A stretch of 64,000 bases of DNA from Massilia solisilvae (GCF_024753215.1 NZ_JANUGV010000001.1:1116001-1180000), one strand, 5' to 3'; shown: positions 9,223 to 18,406, numbered from the stretch's first letter. Notes: a model not told the origin generated them from the letters alone. Translations and numbers: made by a program.

Positions 9223-10422
9223 TTACAGCATGTCCTTGATCAGCTTGCCGAGGATGGCGACACCCTCGCGGATGCGCTCCGGCGGCACCGTCACGAACGA
9301 CAGGCGCAGCGTGTTGGTGGCCGCTTCGTTGGCGTAGAACGGCGCGCCCGGGACAAAGGCCACGCGGGCCGCGATGGCCTGGTCGAGCAGCTTGAGCGCG
9401 TCGATCTGCTTGGGCAGGGTGACCCAGATGAACATGCCGCCTTCCGGGCGGGTCCAGGTGGCCTCGGCCGGGAAGTGCTCGGCCAGCGCGTCGAGCATGA
9501 CCTGGCACTGGTTGCCGTACAGCTCGCGGATGGTCGGGATGTGGCGTTCGAGGAAGCCGTCCTTGACCACCTCGTGCACCACCATCTGGGTGATCTGGGC
9601 GGTGTGCAGGTCGGCCGCCTGCTTGGCCAGCTCGAGGCGGCGCACCAGCGGCAGCGGGGCGCACACATAGCCCAGGCGAATGCCGGGGGTGAGCACCTTG
9701 GAGAACGAGCCCATGTAGATCACGCCGTCCGGGTTCATGGCCACCATGCGCGGCAGCGGCTCGCCCTTGTACGACAGCGCGCCGTACGGATCGTCCTCGA
9801 TCAGCGGCAGGCCCAGGCGGGCGCAGGTCTCGACCAGCTCGCGGCGGCGCTCGATCGACAGCGTGCGGCCGGTCGGGTTCTGGAAGTTCGGCAGCGAGTA
9901 CAGCAGGCGTGCGCCTTGCGCCACCGCCTCGATCGACGAGGGCACCAGGCCATGGTCATCGGTCTGCACGGATTTGAATTCGGGGCGGTACACCGAGAAC
10001 GCCTGCAGCGCGCCCAGGTAGCTCGGGGTTTCGACCAGCACGCGGCTGCCTTCGTCGATCAGCACCTTGCCCAGCAGGTCAAGCGCCTGCTGCGAGCCTG
10101 AGACCATCAGGATCTGCTCGGGGACGATCTTCGAGCCTCCGGTGGAGAGATAGTTGGCGATCCACTCGCGCAGCGGCGGGTAGCCATCCGTGGGGCCGTA
10201 CTGCAGCGCGACGCGGCCGTTGTCGGTCAGGACCTTGTCGTAGGCCTCTTTCATGCGCTCCACCGGGAAGGTGGCGGGCGAGGGCAGGCCGCCGGCAAAG
10301 GAAATGATCTCCGGGCGCTGGGTGATTTTCAGGATTTCGCGGATGAACGAGCTTTGCAGCTGTTGGGCGCGTTCCGAAAAATGCCACTGGATGGGATTGG
10401 GATTCTCGATTTTCATACTCAT
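9223..10422 (-). CDS. PLP-dependent class I/II aminotransferase
   Basis: 399 aa cytoplasmic fold-type I aminotransferase, close to the 2-aminoadipate/aromatic transaminase (LysN/ARO8-like) group and to the catalytic half of MocR regulators, but with no HTH domain. Motifs: substrate region 'SFAGGLPSPATFP', 'LPNFQNPTGRTLS', and PLP-lysine in 'YMGSFSKVLTPGIRLGYV'. The substrate cannot be fixed from sequence; branched-chain, aromatic or 2-aminoadipate are plausible. An alternative start two codons downstream (MKIEN) is possible. It is separated from the ridA-like gene by 253 bases containing an inverted repeat, so it is probably its own transcription unit. Confidence 0.85.
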   Translation of the reverse strand: MSMKIENPNPIQWHFSERAQQLQSSFIREILKITQRPEIISFAGGLPSPATFPVERMKEAYDKVLTDNGRVALQYGPTDGYPPLREWIANYLSTGGSKIVPEQILMVSGSQQALDLLGKVLIDEGSRVLVETPSYLGALQAFSVYRPEFKSVQTDDHGLVPSSIEAVAQGARLLYSLPNFQNPTGRTLSIERRRELVETCARLGLPLIEDDPYGALSYKGEPLPRMVAMNPDGVIYMGSFSKVLTPGIRLGYVCAPLPLVRRLELAKQAADLHTAQITQMVVHEVVKDGFLERHIPTIRELYGNQCQVMLDALAEHFPAEATWTRPEGGMFIWVTLPKQIDALKLLDQAIAARVAFVPGAPFYANEAATNTLRLSFVTVPPERIREGVAILGKLIKDML

Positions 10423-10558
10423 CTCACAGAAGGGACCGCAGGTGGTGCTGGGCCATTATAAGCCACGCTGGATAAGCAGGCTCGGGAAAAGGCCGGCGCC
10501 TGGTGGGCTCCGGCCCGGGTTAGTTACGCACTGCAGGCAATGCGCTGCAAACTGGCTC

Positions 10559-10656
10559 CGTCGTCCCGGCGCAGGCCAGGACCCATGCTGAGCTTGCGCG
10601 CACGCGGCGCGTCCGTTTCATACTCGGCATGGGTTCCGGCGTTCGCCGGAACGACG
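10559..10656. repeat. Inverted CGTCGTCCC...GGAACGACG intergenic repeat
   Basis: Left arm 10559-10592 (CGTCGTCCCGGCGCAGG...CCATGCTGAG) and right arm 10623-10656 (CTCGGCATGGG...GAACGACG) are imperfect inverted copies around a 30-base centre. Related elements occur at 18455-18540 and, as a short perfect hairpin, at 36081-36112. The 253-base gap 10423-10675 holds nothing else I can support. Confidence 0.75.
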
Positions 10657-10675
10657 TGCTTTTTTTGGTTGCCAA

Positions 10676-11149
10676 TCAAGCAACTTCCACGATCATTTCG
10701 ATCTCGACGCAGGCGCCGCGCGGCAGCGAGGCCACGCCGAACGCCGAGCGGGCGTGCTTGCCGGCATCGCCGAACACCTCGCCCAGCAGCTCGGAGCAGC
10801 CGTTGGTGACCAGGTGCTGCTCGTTGTAGTCCGGGGTCGAGGCCACCAGGCTCATCACCTTGACGATGCGCTTGACGCGGTCCAGGTCGCCGCCGCAGGC
10901 TTCCTGCAGGGTGCCAATCAGGTCGATCGCCACGGCGCGCGCCGCTTCCTGGCCCTGGGCGGTGGTTTTGTCCTTGCCCAAGGTGCCCGTGTTCGGGGTG
11001 CCGTCCGCGTTCTTGGCGATGTGGCCGGAAATGAAGACCAGGTTGCCGGTCTGTACGTACATGACGTAGGCGGCGGCCGGGGTTGCCGGCGCGACCAAGG
11101 TGATGTTCAGTTCTTTGAGCTTGTCGTAGACGGACATGTGCTGTTCCAT
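10676..11149 (-). CDS. RidA/YjgF/YER057c/UK114-family protein
   Basis: 157 aa. Members of the Rid family hydrolyse reactive enamine/imine intermediates, such as 2-aminoacrylate, produced by PLP enzymes; some members lack that activity. Visible: N-terminal 'KLKELNITLVAPATPAAAYV', 'VFISGHIAKNADG', and the C-terminal signature 'ARSAFGVASLPRGACVEIE', in which the Arg is the ligand-carboxylate-binding residue in active Rid proteins. The better start may be the Met four codons in (MSVYDK, 11137). The gene lies 60 bases downstream of a threonine-dehydratase-like gene on the same strand, a functionally sensible pairing. Confidence 0.88.
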   Translation of the reverse strand: MEQHMSVYDKLKELNITLVAPATPAAAYVMYVQTGNLVFISGHIAKNADGTPNTGTLGKDKTTAQGQEAARAVAIDLIGTLQEACGGDLDRVKRIVKVMSLVASTPDYNEQHLVTNGCSELLGEVFGDAGKHARSAFGVASLPRGACVEIEMIVEVA

Positions 11150-11209
11150 TGGGTTGAGGGTTGATGCAAAAGCGATATTGTACCTGCCCCGGGCCTGCCT
11201 TCGCAGCCG

Positions 11210-12178
11210 TTACGCTTGACGCAGGATGGCGCCGAACACCGCCGCGTCCACGTTGCCGCCGGTGAGCGGCAGGCCGAGGCGGCGCGCCCGCAGCCGGCCC
11301 TGGTCGCGCAGCTGCAGGGCGCCCGCCAGCGCGGCCGCCCCGGCACCCTCGGCCAGGTTGTGGGTGCAGGTGTAATACAGGCGCATCGCGCGCGCCACCT
11401 CGTCGTCCGTGACGGTGATGATGTCGTCCACCTCGCGCAGGATCAGGTCCAGCGAGGTTTGCTCCGGCACGCGGCAGGCCACGCCGTCGGCCAGCACGGT
11501 CGACACCGGGGCATCGACGCTGCGCCCGGCCGCGAACGACAGCGCATAGGCGGGCGCGTGGGCCGAGACCACGCCGACGATCTGGACATCCAGCCCCAAC
11601 GCCGCACGCGCCGCGATGGCGGCGCTGATGCCGGACCCCTGGCCGATCGGCACCAGCACCAGGTCGATGCCCGGCTGTGCGCGAAACAGTTCGAGCCAGT
11701 AGCTCGCCACGCCCGCAACGATGTCCGGGTGGCAGGACGGGACCATGTGCAGGCCGTCGCGCTCGGCCAGGGCCAGCGCGTGCTCCCGGCTTTCGTTGAA
11801 ATCGCTTCCATGCTCGACCAGCGTGGCGCCGAAGCCGCGCATGGCCGCGTTCTTTTCCACGCTGTTGCCGCGCGGGACGACGATGGTCGCTACCAGGCCG
11901 TTGCGGCGCGCGCCCAGCGCCACCGACTGCCCATGGTTGCCGCGCGTGGCCGCGATCACGCCTTTGACGCCGGGCTCGCGCTCAAGCAGCCGGTCGATGT
12001 AGACGAGCGGCCCGCGCGCCTTGAACGCACCGGTGGGCGTGTGGTTCTCGTGCTTGACCCAGGTCTCCACGCCCAGCTCCTCGTTCAGCAAGGGCCAGGC
12101 GTATTGGGGTGTCGGCTGGATCACCGAATAGACGATGGCGGCGGCTTGCTCGAGTTCGGATAGGCTTGGCAGTTCCAT
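11210..12178 (-). CDS. Threonine/serine dehydratase-like PLP enzyme
   Basis: 322 aa fold-type II PLP enzyme. The cofactor lysine lies in 'TPTGAFKARG', the substrate loop is 'AATRGNHGQSVALGARR', and the phosphate-binding glycine loop is 'VPIGQGSGISAA'. There is no C-terminal ACT regulatory domain, so it resembles catabolic or short threonine/serine ammonia-lyases rather than biosynthetic IlvA. The expected reaction is deamination of a hydroxy-amino acid to a 2-oxoacid through an enamine. It is divergent from a MocR regulator with repeated boxes between them (12200-12273) and lies upstream of ridA, which would detoxify the enamine released. The exact substrate is uncertain. Confidence 0.85.
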   Translation of the reverse strand: MELPSLSELEQAAAIVYSVIQPTPQYAWPLLNEELGVETWVKHENHTPTGAFKARGPLVYIDRLLEREPGVKGVIAATRGNHGQSVALGARRNGLVATIVVPRGNSVEKNAAMRGFGATLVEHGSDFNESREHALALAERDGLHMVPSCHPDIVAGVASYWLELFRAQPGIDLVLVPIGQGSGISAAIAARAALGLDVQIVGVVSAHAPAYALSFAAGRSVDAPVSTVLADGVACRVPEQTSLDLILREVDDIITVTDDEVARAMRLYYTCTHNLAEGAGAAALAGALQLRDQGRLRARRLGLPLTGGNVDAAVFGAILRQA

Positions 12179-12199
12179 GGGTGGTTGCGGGGGAGTGGC

Positions 12200-12273
12200 T
12201 GTACAGGTATCCTAGCCGTAAATACCAATACAGTCCCAGTACACTTTATCGGATAGTTGTCGGGCTGTACTGG
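12200..12273. promoter_or_regulatory. Probable MocR operator boxes in the divergent dehydratase/mocR region
   Basis: Four 8-base boxes related to CCAGTACA: TGTACAGG (12200-12207, inverted), CCAATACA (12225-12232), CCAGTACA (12236-12243, starting 11 bases after the previous box) and TGTACTGG (12266-12273, exact inverse of CCAGTACA). Direct repeats one helical turn apart plus an inverted copy fit the multi-site operators described for MocR/PdxR regulators. They lie between the two divergent start codons. Confidence 0.6.
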
Positions 12274-12307
12274 CGAAATGACCAGCACACCCGGGCGACT
12301 ACTTCAC

Positions 12308-13741
12308 ATGGACGAGATCAGGCAAGCGTTGGGCGCGCCGCTGTCGCGCGAATCGGGAGAATCGCTGTCGGACCAGATCGTGCGCGCGGTGGCGGCGCGC
12401 ATCGACGACCGGCACCTGAGGAGCGGCGCACGCATGCCGTCGATCCGCCAGTTCGCCAAGGCGCATGGCGTGTCGGCGTTCACGGTGGTGAACAGCTACG
12501 ACCGGCTGGTGGCGATGGGCTACCTGGAATCGCGGCGCGGGGCCGGCTTTTTCGTGCGCGAGCGCGCCCCGCTGGCGCCGCAGCGCCAGCCGGCCGAGGC
12601 CAGTGTCGCGGGCCGGCCGCTCGATGTCGTCTGGCTGATCCGCAACCTGTTCCGCCAGGCGCCGCCGCAGTTTTCGCCTGGCTCGGGCGTGCTGCCGGCC
12701 GAGTGGCTTGACGGCCCGGCCGTGTCGAACGCGCTGCGCGCCATCGGCCGCCAGAACAGCCATGGCCTGCTGGCCTACGGCACCCCGGCCGGCTTCCTGC
12801 CGCTGCGCCAGCAGCTGCAGCGCAAGCTGGCCGAACTCGAGATCGCGGCCGAGCCGGATCAGATCGTGACCACCGTGGGCGTGACCCAGGCCGTGGACCT
12901 GGTCGCGCGCGAATTGTGCCAGAACGGCGACGCCGTGTTCGTTGACGATCCGGGATGGTTCCTGATGTTTGGCTCGCTCTCGATGCAGGGGCTGAAGGTG
13001 ATCGGCATCCCGCGCCTGGCGGACGGGCCGGACATCGCCCAGCTCGCGGCGCTGGCGGCGCAGCACAAGCCGCGGCTGTGCATCATCACCTCGGTGCTGC
13101 ACAACCCGAGCTCGACCTCGCTGTCGGCCGCCAAGGCGTTCCAGGTGCTGCGGCTGGCGCAGGAGCACGGCTTTGCGATCGTCGAAGACGACATCTATTG
13201 CGACCTGCACCCGGGCGCGCCCACGCAGCCGGTGACGCGGCTGGCCGCGCTCGACCAGCTGCAACAGGTGATCTATTTGGGCGGGTTCTCCAAATCGATG
13301 TCGGCCAACCTGCGGGTCGGGTTCATCGCCACCTCGCGCGAGCGCGCGCAGCGGCTCACCGACCGCAAGATGCTGTCCACGCTGACCACCAGCGAGCTGA
13401 CCGAACGGGTGGTGTACAAGATTCTGTCGGAGGGCGTGTACCGCAAGCACGCAGACCGCCTGCGCGCGCGGCTGGACGCGGCGCGGCCCAAGGCGCTGCG
13501 CGAGATCGAGGCGGCCGGACTGCATGTGCCGACCGCGCCGCCTGCCGGCCTGTTCGTGTGGGCGGATGCCGGGCGCGATACGAACGTGCTGGCCGAGCGG
13601 GCGATGGCCGAGGGGATTCTGCTCGCGCCGGGCAGCCTGTTTTCGCCGAGCCAGCTGCCTTCAACCTTCATGCGCTTGAACATTGCGGCGCTGGGAGAGC
13701 CCACCGTCTGGCGCTTCCTGCAGCGCGAGCTTGCGCGCTGA
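12308..13741 (+). CDS. MocR/PdxR-type GntR regulator with aminotransferase-like domain
   Basis: 477 aa from the chosen ATG. An N-terminal GntR winged HTH (about 15-80; 'LRSGARMPSIRQFAKAHGVSAFTVVNSYDRL') is joined by a linker to a fold-type I aminotransferase-like domain (about 115-475). The PLP-lysine region is 'YLGGFSKSMSANLRVGF', so cofactor binding is likely. MocR proteins use PLP or an external aldimine as effector and usually control the gene opposite. Here that is the dehydratase/ridA pair, and matching boxes lie between them. An ATG at 12278 would add 10 residues; neither start has a good Shine-Dalgarno. The regulated pathway is inferred only from position. Confidence 0.87.
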   Translation: MDEIRQALGAPLSRESGESLSDQIVRAVAARIDDRHLRSGARMPSIRQFAKAHGVSAFTVVNSYDRLVAMGYLESRRGAGFFVRERAPLAPQRQPAEASVAGRPLDVVWLIRNLFRQAPPQFSPGSGVLPAEWLDGPAVSNALRAIGRQNSHGLLAYGTPAGFLPLRQQLQRKLAELEIAAEPDQIVTTVGVTQAVDLVARELCQNGDAVFVDDPGWFLMFGSLSMQGLKVIGIPRLADGPDIAQLAALAAQHKPRLCIITSVLHNPSSTSLSAAKAFQVLRLAQEHGFAIVEDDIYCDLHPGAPTQPVTRLAALDQLQQVIYLGGFSKSMSANLRVGFIATSRERAQRLTDRKMLSTLTTSELTERVVYKILSEGVYRKHADRLRARLDAARPKALREIEAAGLHVPTAPPAGLFVWADAGRDTNVLAERAMAEGILLAPGSLFSPSQLPSTFMRLNIAALGEPTVWRFLQRELAR

Positions 13742-13755
13742 TCGCAATCGGCACG

Positions 13756-14604
13756 CTACGAAGCGGTGCCGGGGCGCTGCCTGAACCAGTCGGCGCTCGC
13801 CTCGTCGGCCGGGAAAAATGACTCCAGCCGCAATTCGTGCACGGTCACGTCGTGCGGGGTGCCGAGCGTGGTGATGGTGGTGAACAGGTTCAGCTCGACC
13901 CCGTCCTTGCGCAGCGTGAGCGGCAGGAAGGGCAGGGCGCGGCGGTCCAGATTGGGTGCGGCCGACGCTTCGCGCATGCCCGGCAGCGCGGTGAGCTCGG
14001 CCAGCAGCGCGGCCGCTTCGCTGCCCGGGCCGTCGCCCATCGCCTCGCGCTGCACCCACTGCAGCAGGTCGGCGCCGACTTCCTCCCAGTTGGCCAGCCA
14101 GGGCCGCAGGCCGTTCGGGTCGAGCGTGAGCCGGATCACGTTGACCGAGCCGTCGCGCGGGATCGGCGCGTGCGCCGGCATGCCCAGGAACCAACGCATC
14201 ATCGCTCCCGCCGGTTCGTTGGCCATCACCAGGTTCCACAGCCGGTCCACCACCAGCGCCGGGTAGGGCGCCGCCTGCCGCAGCATGAAGTCGAGCGCCT
14301 GCTTGACCGCGCCCATCTCGGGATCGGACAGGTTGCGTTCCTGGTACGCGGGCGCAAAGCCGGCTGCGAGCAGCATCACGTTGCGCTGCCGTAGCGGCAC
14401 ATCGAGCGTGATGCCGAGCTTGAGGATGAGCTCTCGGCCTGGCTGCGCGCGGCCGCTTTCGAGGAAGGACAGGTGGCGCTGCGAAATGCCGCTTTCGGCC
14501 GACAGCCGCAGCTGGGAAAAGCCACGCTTGGTGCGCCAGTAGCGCAGGGCGGCGGCAAAGTCGCTGAAATACTGGTCGGCAGGCGCCCTGGTGGCGGTGT
14601 CCAT
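13756..14604 (-). CDS. XRE-family transcriptional regulator with MmyB-like ligand-binding domain
   Basis: 282 aa from the ATG at 14604 (AGGGGA upstream). Helix-turn-helix at about 12-72 ('GFSQLRLSAESGISQRHLSFLESGRAQP'). The C-terminal two thirds match the MmyB-like domain ('PYPALVVDRLWNLVMANEPAGAMMRWF', 'LNLFTTITTLGTPHDVTVHELRLESFFPAD'), a PAS-like fold thought to bind fatty-acid-like ligands. Such regulators often control a neighbouring oxidoreductase or hydrolase gene. The alpha/beta hydrolase starts on the same strand just upstream, with 37 bases between the two genes, so the regulator may be the last gene of that operon. It converges with mocR, with 14 bases between the genes. Confidence 0.85.
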   Translation of the reverse strand: MDTATRAPADQYFSDFAAALRYWRTKRGFSQLRLSAESGISQRHLSFLESGRAQPGRELILKLGITLDVPLRQRNVMLLAAGFAPAYQERNLSDPEMGAVKQALDFMLRQAAPYPALVVDRLWNLVMANEPAGAMMRWFLGMPAHAPIPRDGSVNVIRLTLDPNGLRPWLANWEEVGADLLQWVQREAMGDGPGSEAAALLAELTALPGMREASAAPNLDRRALPFLPLTLRKDGVELNLFTTITTLGTPHDVTVHELRLESFFPADEASADWFRQRPGTAS

Positions 14605-14641
14605 CGTGTCCCCTTCGCGGTTGTGGCAGCCATTCTCGCGC

Positions 14642-15469
14642 CTACTGCCCGATAAATTCAAGCAGGTCGGCATTGACCCGGTCCATGTGGGTGATGAACA
14701 TGCCGTGCGGTGCGCCTTCGTACACCTTGAGCGTGGCGTTGGGCAGCAGCGCCGCGCTGCGTTTGGCCGTCAGTTCCAGCGGACAGGTGGCGTCGGCGTC
14801 GCCCGCGATCAGCAGTACCGGAATGTCGATGCGCGGCAGGTCGGCCCGGAAGTCGGTGTGCGTCAGCGCGGCATGGCATTCGCGCAGCGCGTGCAGCGAG
14901 GCGGTGAAGGCGAGCTGGCGGATCCAGCCCTTCATCCCCTGCGGCGTTTCCTCGAACACGAAGGGCACCATGTTGTCGTCCACCCACTGCGGAAAATCGC
15001 GCGCCAGTTCGTCGTTGCGGAAGGTGTCGAAGACCGCCTGGTCGATGCCGTCCGGGTTGTCCGGCGCCTGCGGCAGGTAAGGCGTCACCGTGCCCAGCAG
15101 CGCCGCGCGGGCGACCCGCGCCGTGCCGTGGCGCGCCAGGTAGCGCACGATCTCGTTGCAGCCCATCGAGTGGCCCACCAGCGTCACGCCGCGCAGGGAG
15201 AGCGCCTCGACGACGGCGGCGATGTCGTCGGCCAGGGTGTCGAAGTCGTAGCCGCGGCCCGGATCGCCCGACCTGCCGTGGCCGCGCCGGTCGAAGGCGA
15301 TGACGCGCAGGCCGCGGTCGAGCAGGTGCATCATCTGGTACTGCCACGATTCGGAGGGCATGGACCAGCTGGCCACGAACAGCACGGGCCGGCCCTCGCC
15401 CCATGTGCGGTAGAACAGTTCGGTGCCGTCCGCGGCGCGGATCGTGTTGGGGCGGGAGGTGGCAAGCAT
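14642..15469 (-). CDS. Alpha/beta hydrolase (non-heme haloperoxidase/esterase-like)
   Basis: 275 aa from the ATG at 15469, which has AGGAGG at good spacing. Alpha/beta hydrolase core with nucleophile elbow 'VGHSMGCNE', acid region 'LLIAGDADATCPLE' and catalytic His in 'EGAPHGMFITHMD'. The sequence is of the chloroperoxidase/arylesterase type, most of which are esterases. There is no signal peptide, so it is cytoplasmic. It starts 10 bases after the stop of a small SnoaL-fold protein and is followed by the XRE regulator, suggesting a three- or four-gene operon of unknown substrate. Confidence 0.85.
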   Translation of the reverse strand: MLATSRPNTIRAADGTELFYRTWGEGRPVLFVASWSMPSESWQYQMMHLLDRGLRVIAFDRRGHGRSGDPGRGYDFDTLADDIAAVVEALSLRGVTLVGHSMGCNEIVRYLARHGTARVARAALLGTVTPYLPQAPDNPDGIDQAVFDTFRNDELARDFPQWVDDNMVPFVFEETPQGMKGWIRQLAFTASLHALRECHAALTHTDFRADLPRIDIPVLLIAGDADATCPLELTAKRSAALLPNATLKVYEGAPHGMFITHMDRVNADLLEFIGQ

Positions 15470-15479
15470 GGCAGCCTCC

Positions 15480-15839
15480 TTACGCCACGTTGTCCAGGAA
15501 GCCGGTGACGCTGGCAAGGCGCCCGTCACCGTCCAGCAGGCCAAAGTCGGTGCCGCGCGCCACCGCCGCGCCGTCCGGCGCGTGCAGCGTCCAAGAGAAG
15601 CGCACCGCCTCGTGGTGGCCTTCCGGCTGGCCGGCCAGCTCGAAGCGAAAGCCCGGGAACTTGTCCTGCACCGCGCCGATCAGCGCGTCGATGCCCAGGT
15701 GGCCGCTGCTGGCCGCCATCGGGTCGGTGTAGGTGGCCTCGAGCGTGAAAACCCGGGCGACCTGCGCGCGGCGCGCGACCGGGTCGCGCTCGTTCCAGGC
15801 TTGCAGGTATTGCTCGGCGATGCGATTTGCGCTGTCCAT
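15480..15839 (-). CDS. SnoaL/NTF2-like small protein
   Basis: 119 aa from the ATG at 15839 (AAAGGAGATCAC upstream, a strong RBS). It has a typical NTF2/SnoaL cone-fold pattern: an N-terminal helix ('IAEQYLQAWNERDP'), 'TLEATYTDPMAASSGHLGIDAL', then beta strands ending 'GRLASVTGFLD'. The family includes isomerases, cyclases and ligand binders; no catalytic residues can be assigned with confidence. It immediately precedes the alpha/beta hydrolase and probably works with it. Confidence 0.75.
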   Translation of the reverse strand: MDSANRIAEQYLQAWNERDPVARRAQVARVFTLEATYTDPMAASSGHLGIDALIGAVQDKFPGFRFELAGQPEGHHEAVRFSWTLHAPDGAAVARGTDFGLLDGDGRLASVTGFLDNVA

Positions 15840-15940
15840 CGTGATCTCCTTTGAGAACGGGTTGTCGATGCAAGCCATTCTCCGGAGATCGGCGCGGTGT
15901 GGCGATTACGTCCCAGGTAATAGGATTTGGCGGCGAGCGT

Positions 15941-16336
15941 TCAGGCAATGCCGAGCTGGCGCGCCTGCGCGGCCGAGTCGCGCGCGCCCCAGCGGCGGGT
16001 GATCTTGTCGCCGTCCACTTCGAACCACTCCATGGCCACTAGCTCGTAGGACTTGCCGGTCGGCTCGTGACCGAAGGCGCTCGCCTTGAAGGTGCCGGTC
16101 TCGGTGAAGCGCACCACCACCGTGTTGCCCTCGGCGACCATTTCTTCGATGCGCAGCTGCATGCCGTAGCCCTCGATCAGCTGGCGCCAGATCGGCGACA
16201 CCTTCTCGAATACCCCTTTGCCCATCACGCCCTGGATCTGTGCATCCTCGGTGAACAGGGCGCCCAGCCCTTGCAGGTCGCCGCGGTTGAAGGCGTCCAC
16301 ATAGCGGCGCACGACGTCTTTTGGATCTTTGCTCAT
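15941..16336 (-). CDS. SnoaL-like / ketosteroid-isomerase-fold protein
   Basis: 131 aa. NTF2-like fold: 'VVRRYVDAFNRGDLQGLGALFTEDAQIQGVMG' then 'VRFTETGTFKASAFGHEPTGKSYELVAMEWFEVDGDKITRRWG'. This is the SnoaL polyketide-cyclase-like pattern found in many uncharacterised proteins. It lies about 100 bases upstream of the other SnoaL-fold gene on the same strand and may head the same operon. Function is unknown. It is divergent from htpG. Confidence 0.75.
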   Translation of the reverse strand: MSKDPKDVVRRYVDAFNRGDLQGLGALFTEDAQIQGVMGKGVFEKVSPIWRQLIEGYGMQLRIEEMVAEGNTVVVRFTETGTFKASAFGHEPTGKSYELVAMEWFEVDGDKITRRWGARDSAAQARQLGIA

Positions 16337-16397
16337 CTTGTCTCCGTGGTAAATACAGCAATTCTAGGACATTCGTCTTTCTCGCGTGCAAACACCC

Positions 16398-16425
16398 CTT
16401 GAAACCGCTGTTGCCATCCCCATAT
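16398..16425 (+). promoter_or_regulatory. Sigma-32 heat-shock promoter of htpG
   Basis: CTTGAAA (16398-16404), a 13-base spacer, then CCCCATAT (16418-16425). This matches the sigma-32 (RpoH) consensus closely and lies about 40 bases upstream of the htpG ATG. Confidence 0.85.
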
Positions 16426-16465
16426 CGCAACGGTCCGTTTAACCCGAAATTACCACGAGGAAAAC

Positions 16466-18388
16466 ATGGCTGTTGCCGAAAAAGAAACTCTTGGCTTCCA
16501 AGCGGAAGTTAAACAACTGCTGCACCTGATGATCCATTCCTTGTATTCGAACAAGGAGATCTTCCTGCGCGAGCTGATTTCCAACGCATCGGACGCGGCG
16601 GACAAGCTGCGCTTCGAGGCGATTAACAACGACGCCCTGTACGGCAACGACCACGAACTGAAGATCAAGGTCACGTTCGACAAGGCGGCCCGTACCATCA
16701 CCATTTCCGACAACGGCATCGGCATGAGCCGCGAGGAAGCGATCGCGCACCTGGGCACCATCGCCAAGTCGGGCACCAAGGAATTCTTCAGCAAGCTCTC
16801 GGGCGACCAGCAGGCCGACGCGGCCCTGATCGGCCAGTTCGGCGTCGGCTTCTATTCGGGTTTCATCGTGGCCGACCGCATCACCGTGAACACCCGCCGG
16901 GCGGGCGTGGACGCGGCGCAGGGCGTGCGCTGGGAGTCGACCGGCGAGGGCGACTACAGCGTCGAGCAGATCGACAAGCCGAACCGCGGCACCGACGTGA
17001 TCCTGCACCTGCGCGAAGGCGAGGACGAGCTGTTATCAAGCTGGAAGCTCAAGTCCATCATCCGCAAGTACTCCGACCACATTTCGATCCCCATCGAGAT
17101 GCAAAAGGAAGAGTGGGACAAGGACAAGCAGGAGTCCGTGCTCAAGGACGAATTCGAGACCGTCAACCAGGCCAGCGCGCTGTGGGCCCGCTCCAAGTCC
17201 GACATCACCAGGGAACAGTACGAGGAGTTCTACAAGCACGTTTCGCACGACTTCCAGCCGCCGCTGGCCTACACCCACAACCGGGTCGAGGGCCGCAGCG
17301 AGTACACGCAGCTGCTGTACGTGCCGAGCCACGCGCCGTTCGACCTGTGGGACCGCAACAAGCGCGGCGGCATCAAGCTGTACGTCAAGCGCGTGTTCAT
17401 CATGGACGACGCCGAGCAGCTGATGCCGACCTACCTGCGCTTCATCAAGGGCGTGATCGACTCGGCCGACCTGCCGCTGAACGTGTCGCGCGAGATCCTG
17501 CAGGAGTCGCGCGACGTGCGCGTGATCCGCGAAGGTTCGACCAAGCGCGTGCTGGGCATGCTGGAAGAGATGGCCAATGCGGACGAGCAGGAGCAGAAGG
17601 ACAAGTACAAGACCTTCTGGACCGAGTTCGGCCAGGTGCTCAAGGAGGGCATCGGCGAGGATTTCACCAACAAGGACCGCATCGCCAAGCTGCTGCGCTT
17701 TGCCTCGACCCATAACGACAGCGACGTGCAGGACGTGTCGTTGGCCGATTACGTGGGCCGCATGAAGGAAGGCCAGGACAAGATCTACTACGTGACCGCC
17801 GAGAGCTTCAACGCGGCCAAAAACAGCCCGCACCTCGAGATCTTCCGCAAGAAGGGCGTGGAAGTGCTGCTCATGACCGACCGCGTGGACGAGTGGATGC
17901 TGTCGTTCCTGAACGAGTTCGAGGGCAAGGAGCTGGTGTCGGTGGCCAAGGGCGGCCTGGACCTGGGCAAGCTCGAGGACGAGGCCGAAAAGAAAGAGCA
18001 CGAAGAGACCGAGACTCAGTACAAGGACCTGGTCGAGAAAATGAAGGGCGTGCTGGGCGAGAAAGCCAAGGAGGTGCGCGTGACTTTCCGCCTGACCGAT
18101 TCGCCGGCCTGCCTGGTGGCGGACGAGAACGAGCTGTCGGGCAACCTGGTGCGCATGCTCAAGGCGGCCGGCCAGGAAGCGCCGGAATCCAAGCCGATCC
18201 TCGAGATCAACCCGAACCACCCGCTGGTGACGCGCCTGAAGTACGAGGACGCGGCAAGCCCGCGCTTTGCGGACTGGTCGCACATCCTGTTCGACCAGGC
18301 GATGCTGGCCGAGGGCGGCAGCCTCTCGGACCCGGCGGCATTCGTGAAGCGCCTGAACGAGATGCTGCTGGCGACGCCGGCGAAGTAA
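16466..18388 (+). CDS. htpG: Molecular chaperone HtpG (Hsp90)
   Basis: 640 aa, full length. Cytosolic ATP-dependent chaperone, homodimer. The N-terminal GHKL ATPase domain shows '[18 protein letters not shown]', '[14 protein letters not shown]' and the lid/glycine motif '[11 protein letters not shown]'. The middle domain contains '[20 protein letters not shown]', and a C-terminal dimerisation domain ends '[12 protein letters not shown]'. Start ATG at 16466 with GAGGAAAAC upstream. A sigma-32 promoter lies just upstream and a hairpin terminator follows, so it is a monocistronic heat-shock gene. Confidence 0.98.
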   Translation: MAVAEKETLGFQAEVKQLLHLMIHSLYSNKEIFLRELISNASDAADKLRFEAINNDALYGNDHELKIKVTFDKAARTITISDNGIGMSREEAIAHLGTIAKSGTKEFFSKLSGDQQADAALIGQFGVGFYSGFIVADRITVNTRRAGVDAAQGVRWESTGEGDYSVEQIDKPNRGTDVILHLREGEDELLSSWKLKSIIRKYSDHISIPIEMQKEEWDKDKQESVLKDEFETVNQASALWARSKSDITREQYEEFYKHVSHDFQPPLAYTHNRVEGRSEYTQLLYVPSHAPFDLWDRNKRGGIKLYVKRVFIMDDAEQLMPTYLRFIKGVIDSADLPLNVSREILQESRDVRVIREGSTKRVLGMLEEMANADEQEQKDKYKTFWTEFGQVLKEGIGEDFTNKDRIAKLLRFASTHNDSDVQDVSLADYVGRMKEGQDKIYYVTAESFNAAKNSPHLEIFRKKGVEVLLMTDRVDEWMLSFLNEFEGKELVSVAKGGLDLGKLEDEAEKKEHEETETQYKDLVEKMKGVLGEKAKEVRVTFRLTDSPACLVADENELSGNLVRMLKAAGQEAPESKPILEINPNHPLVTRLKYEDAASPRFADWSHILFDQAMLAEGGSLSDPAAFVKRLNEMLLATPAK

Positions 18389-18406
18389 GCCTTATCGCAG
18401 CAAGCG

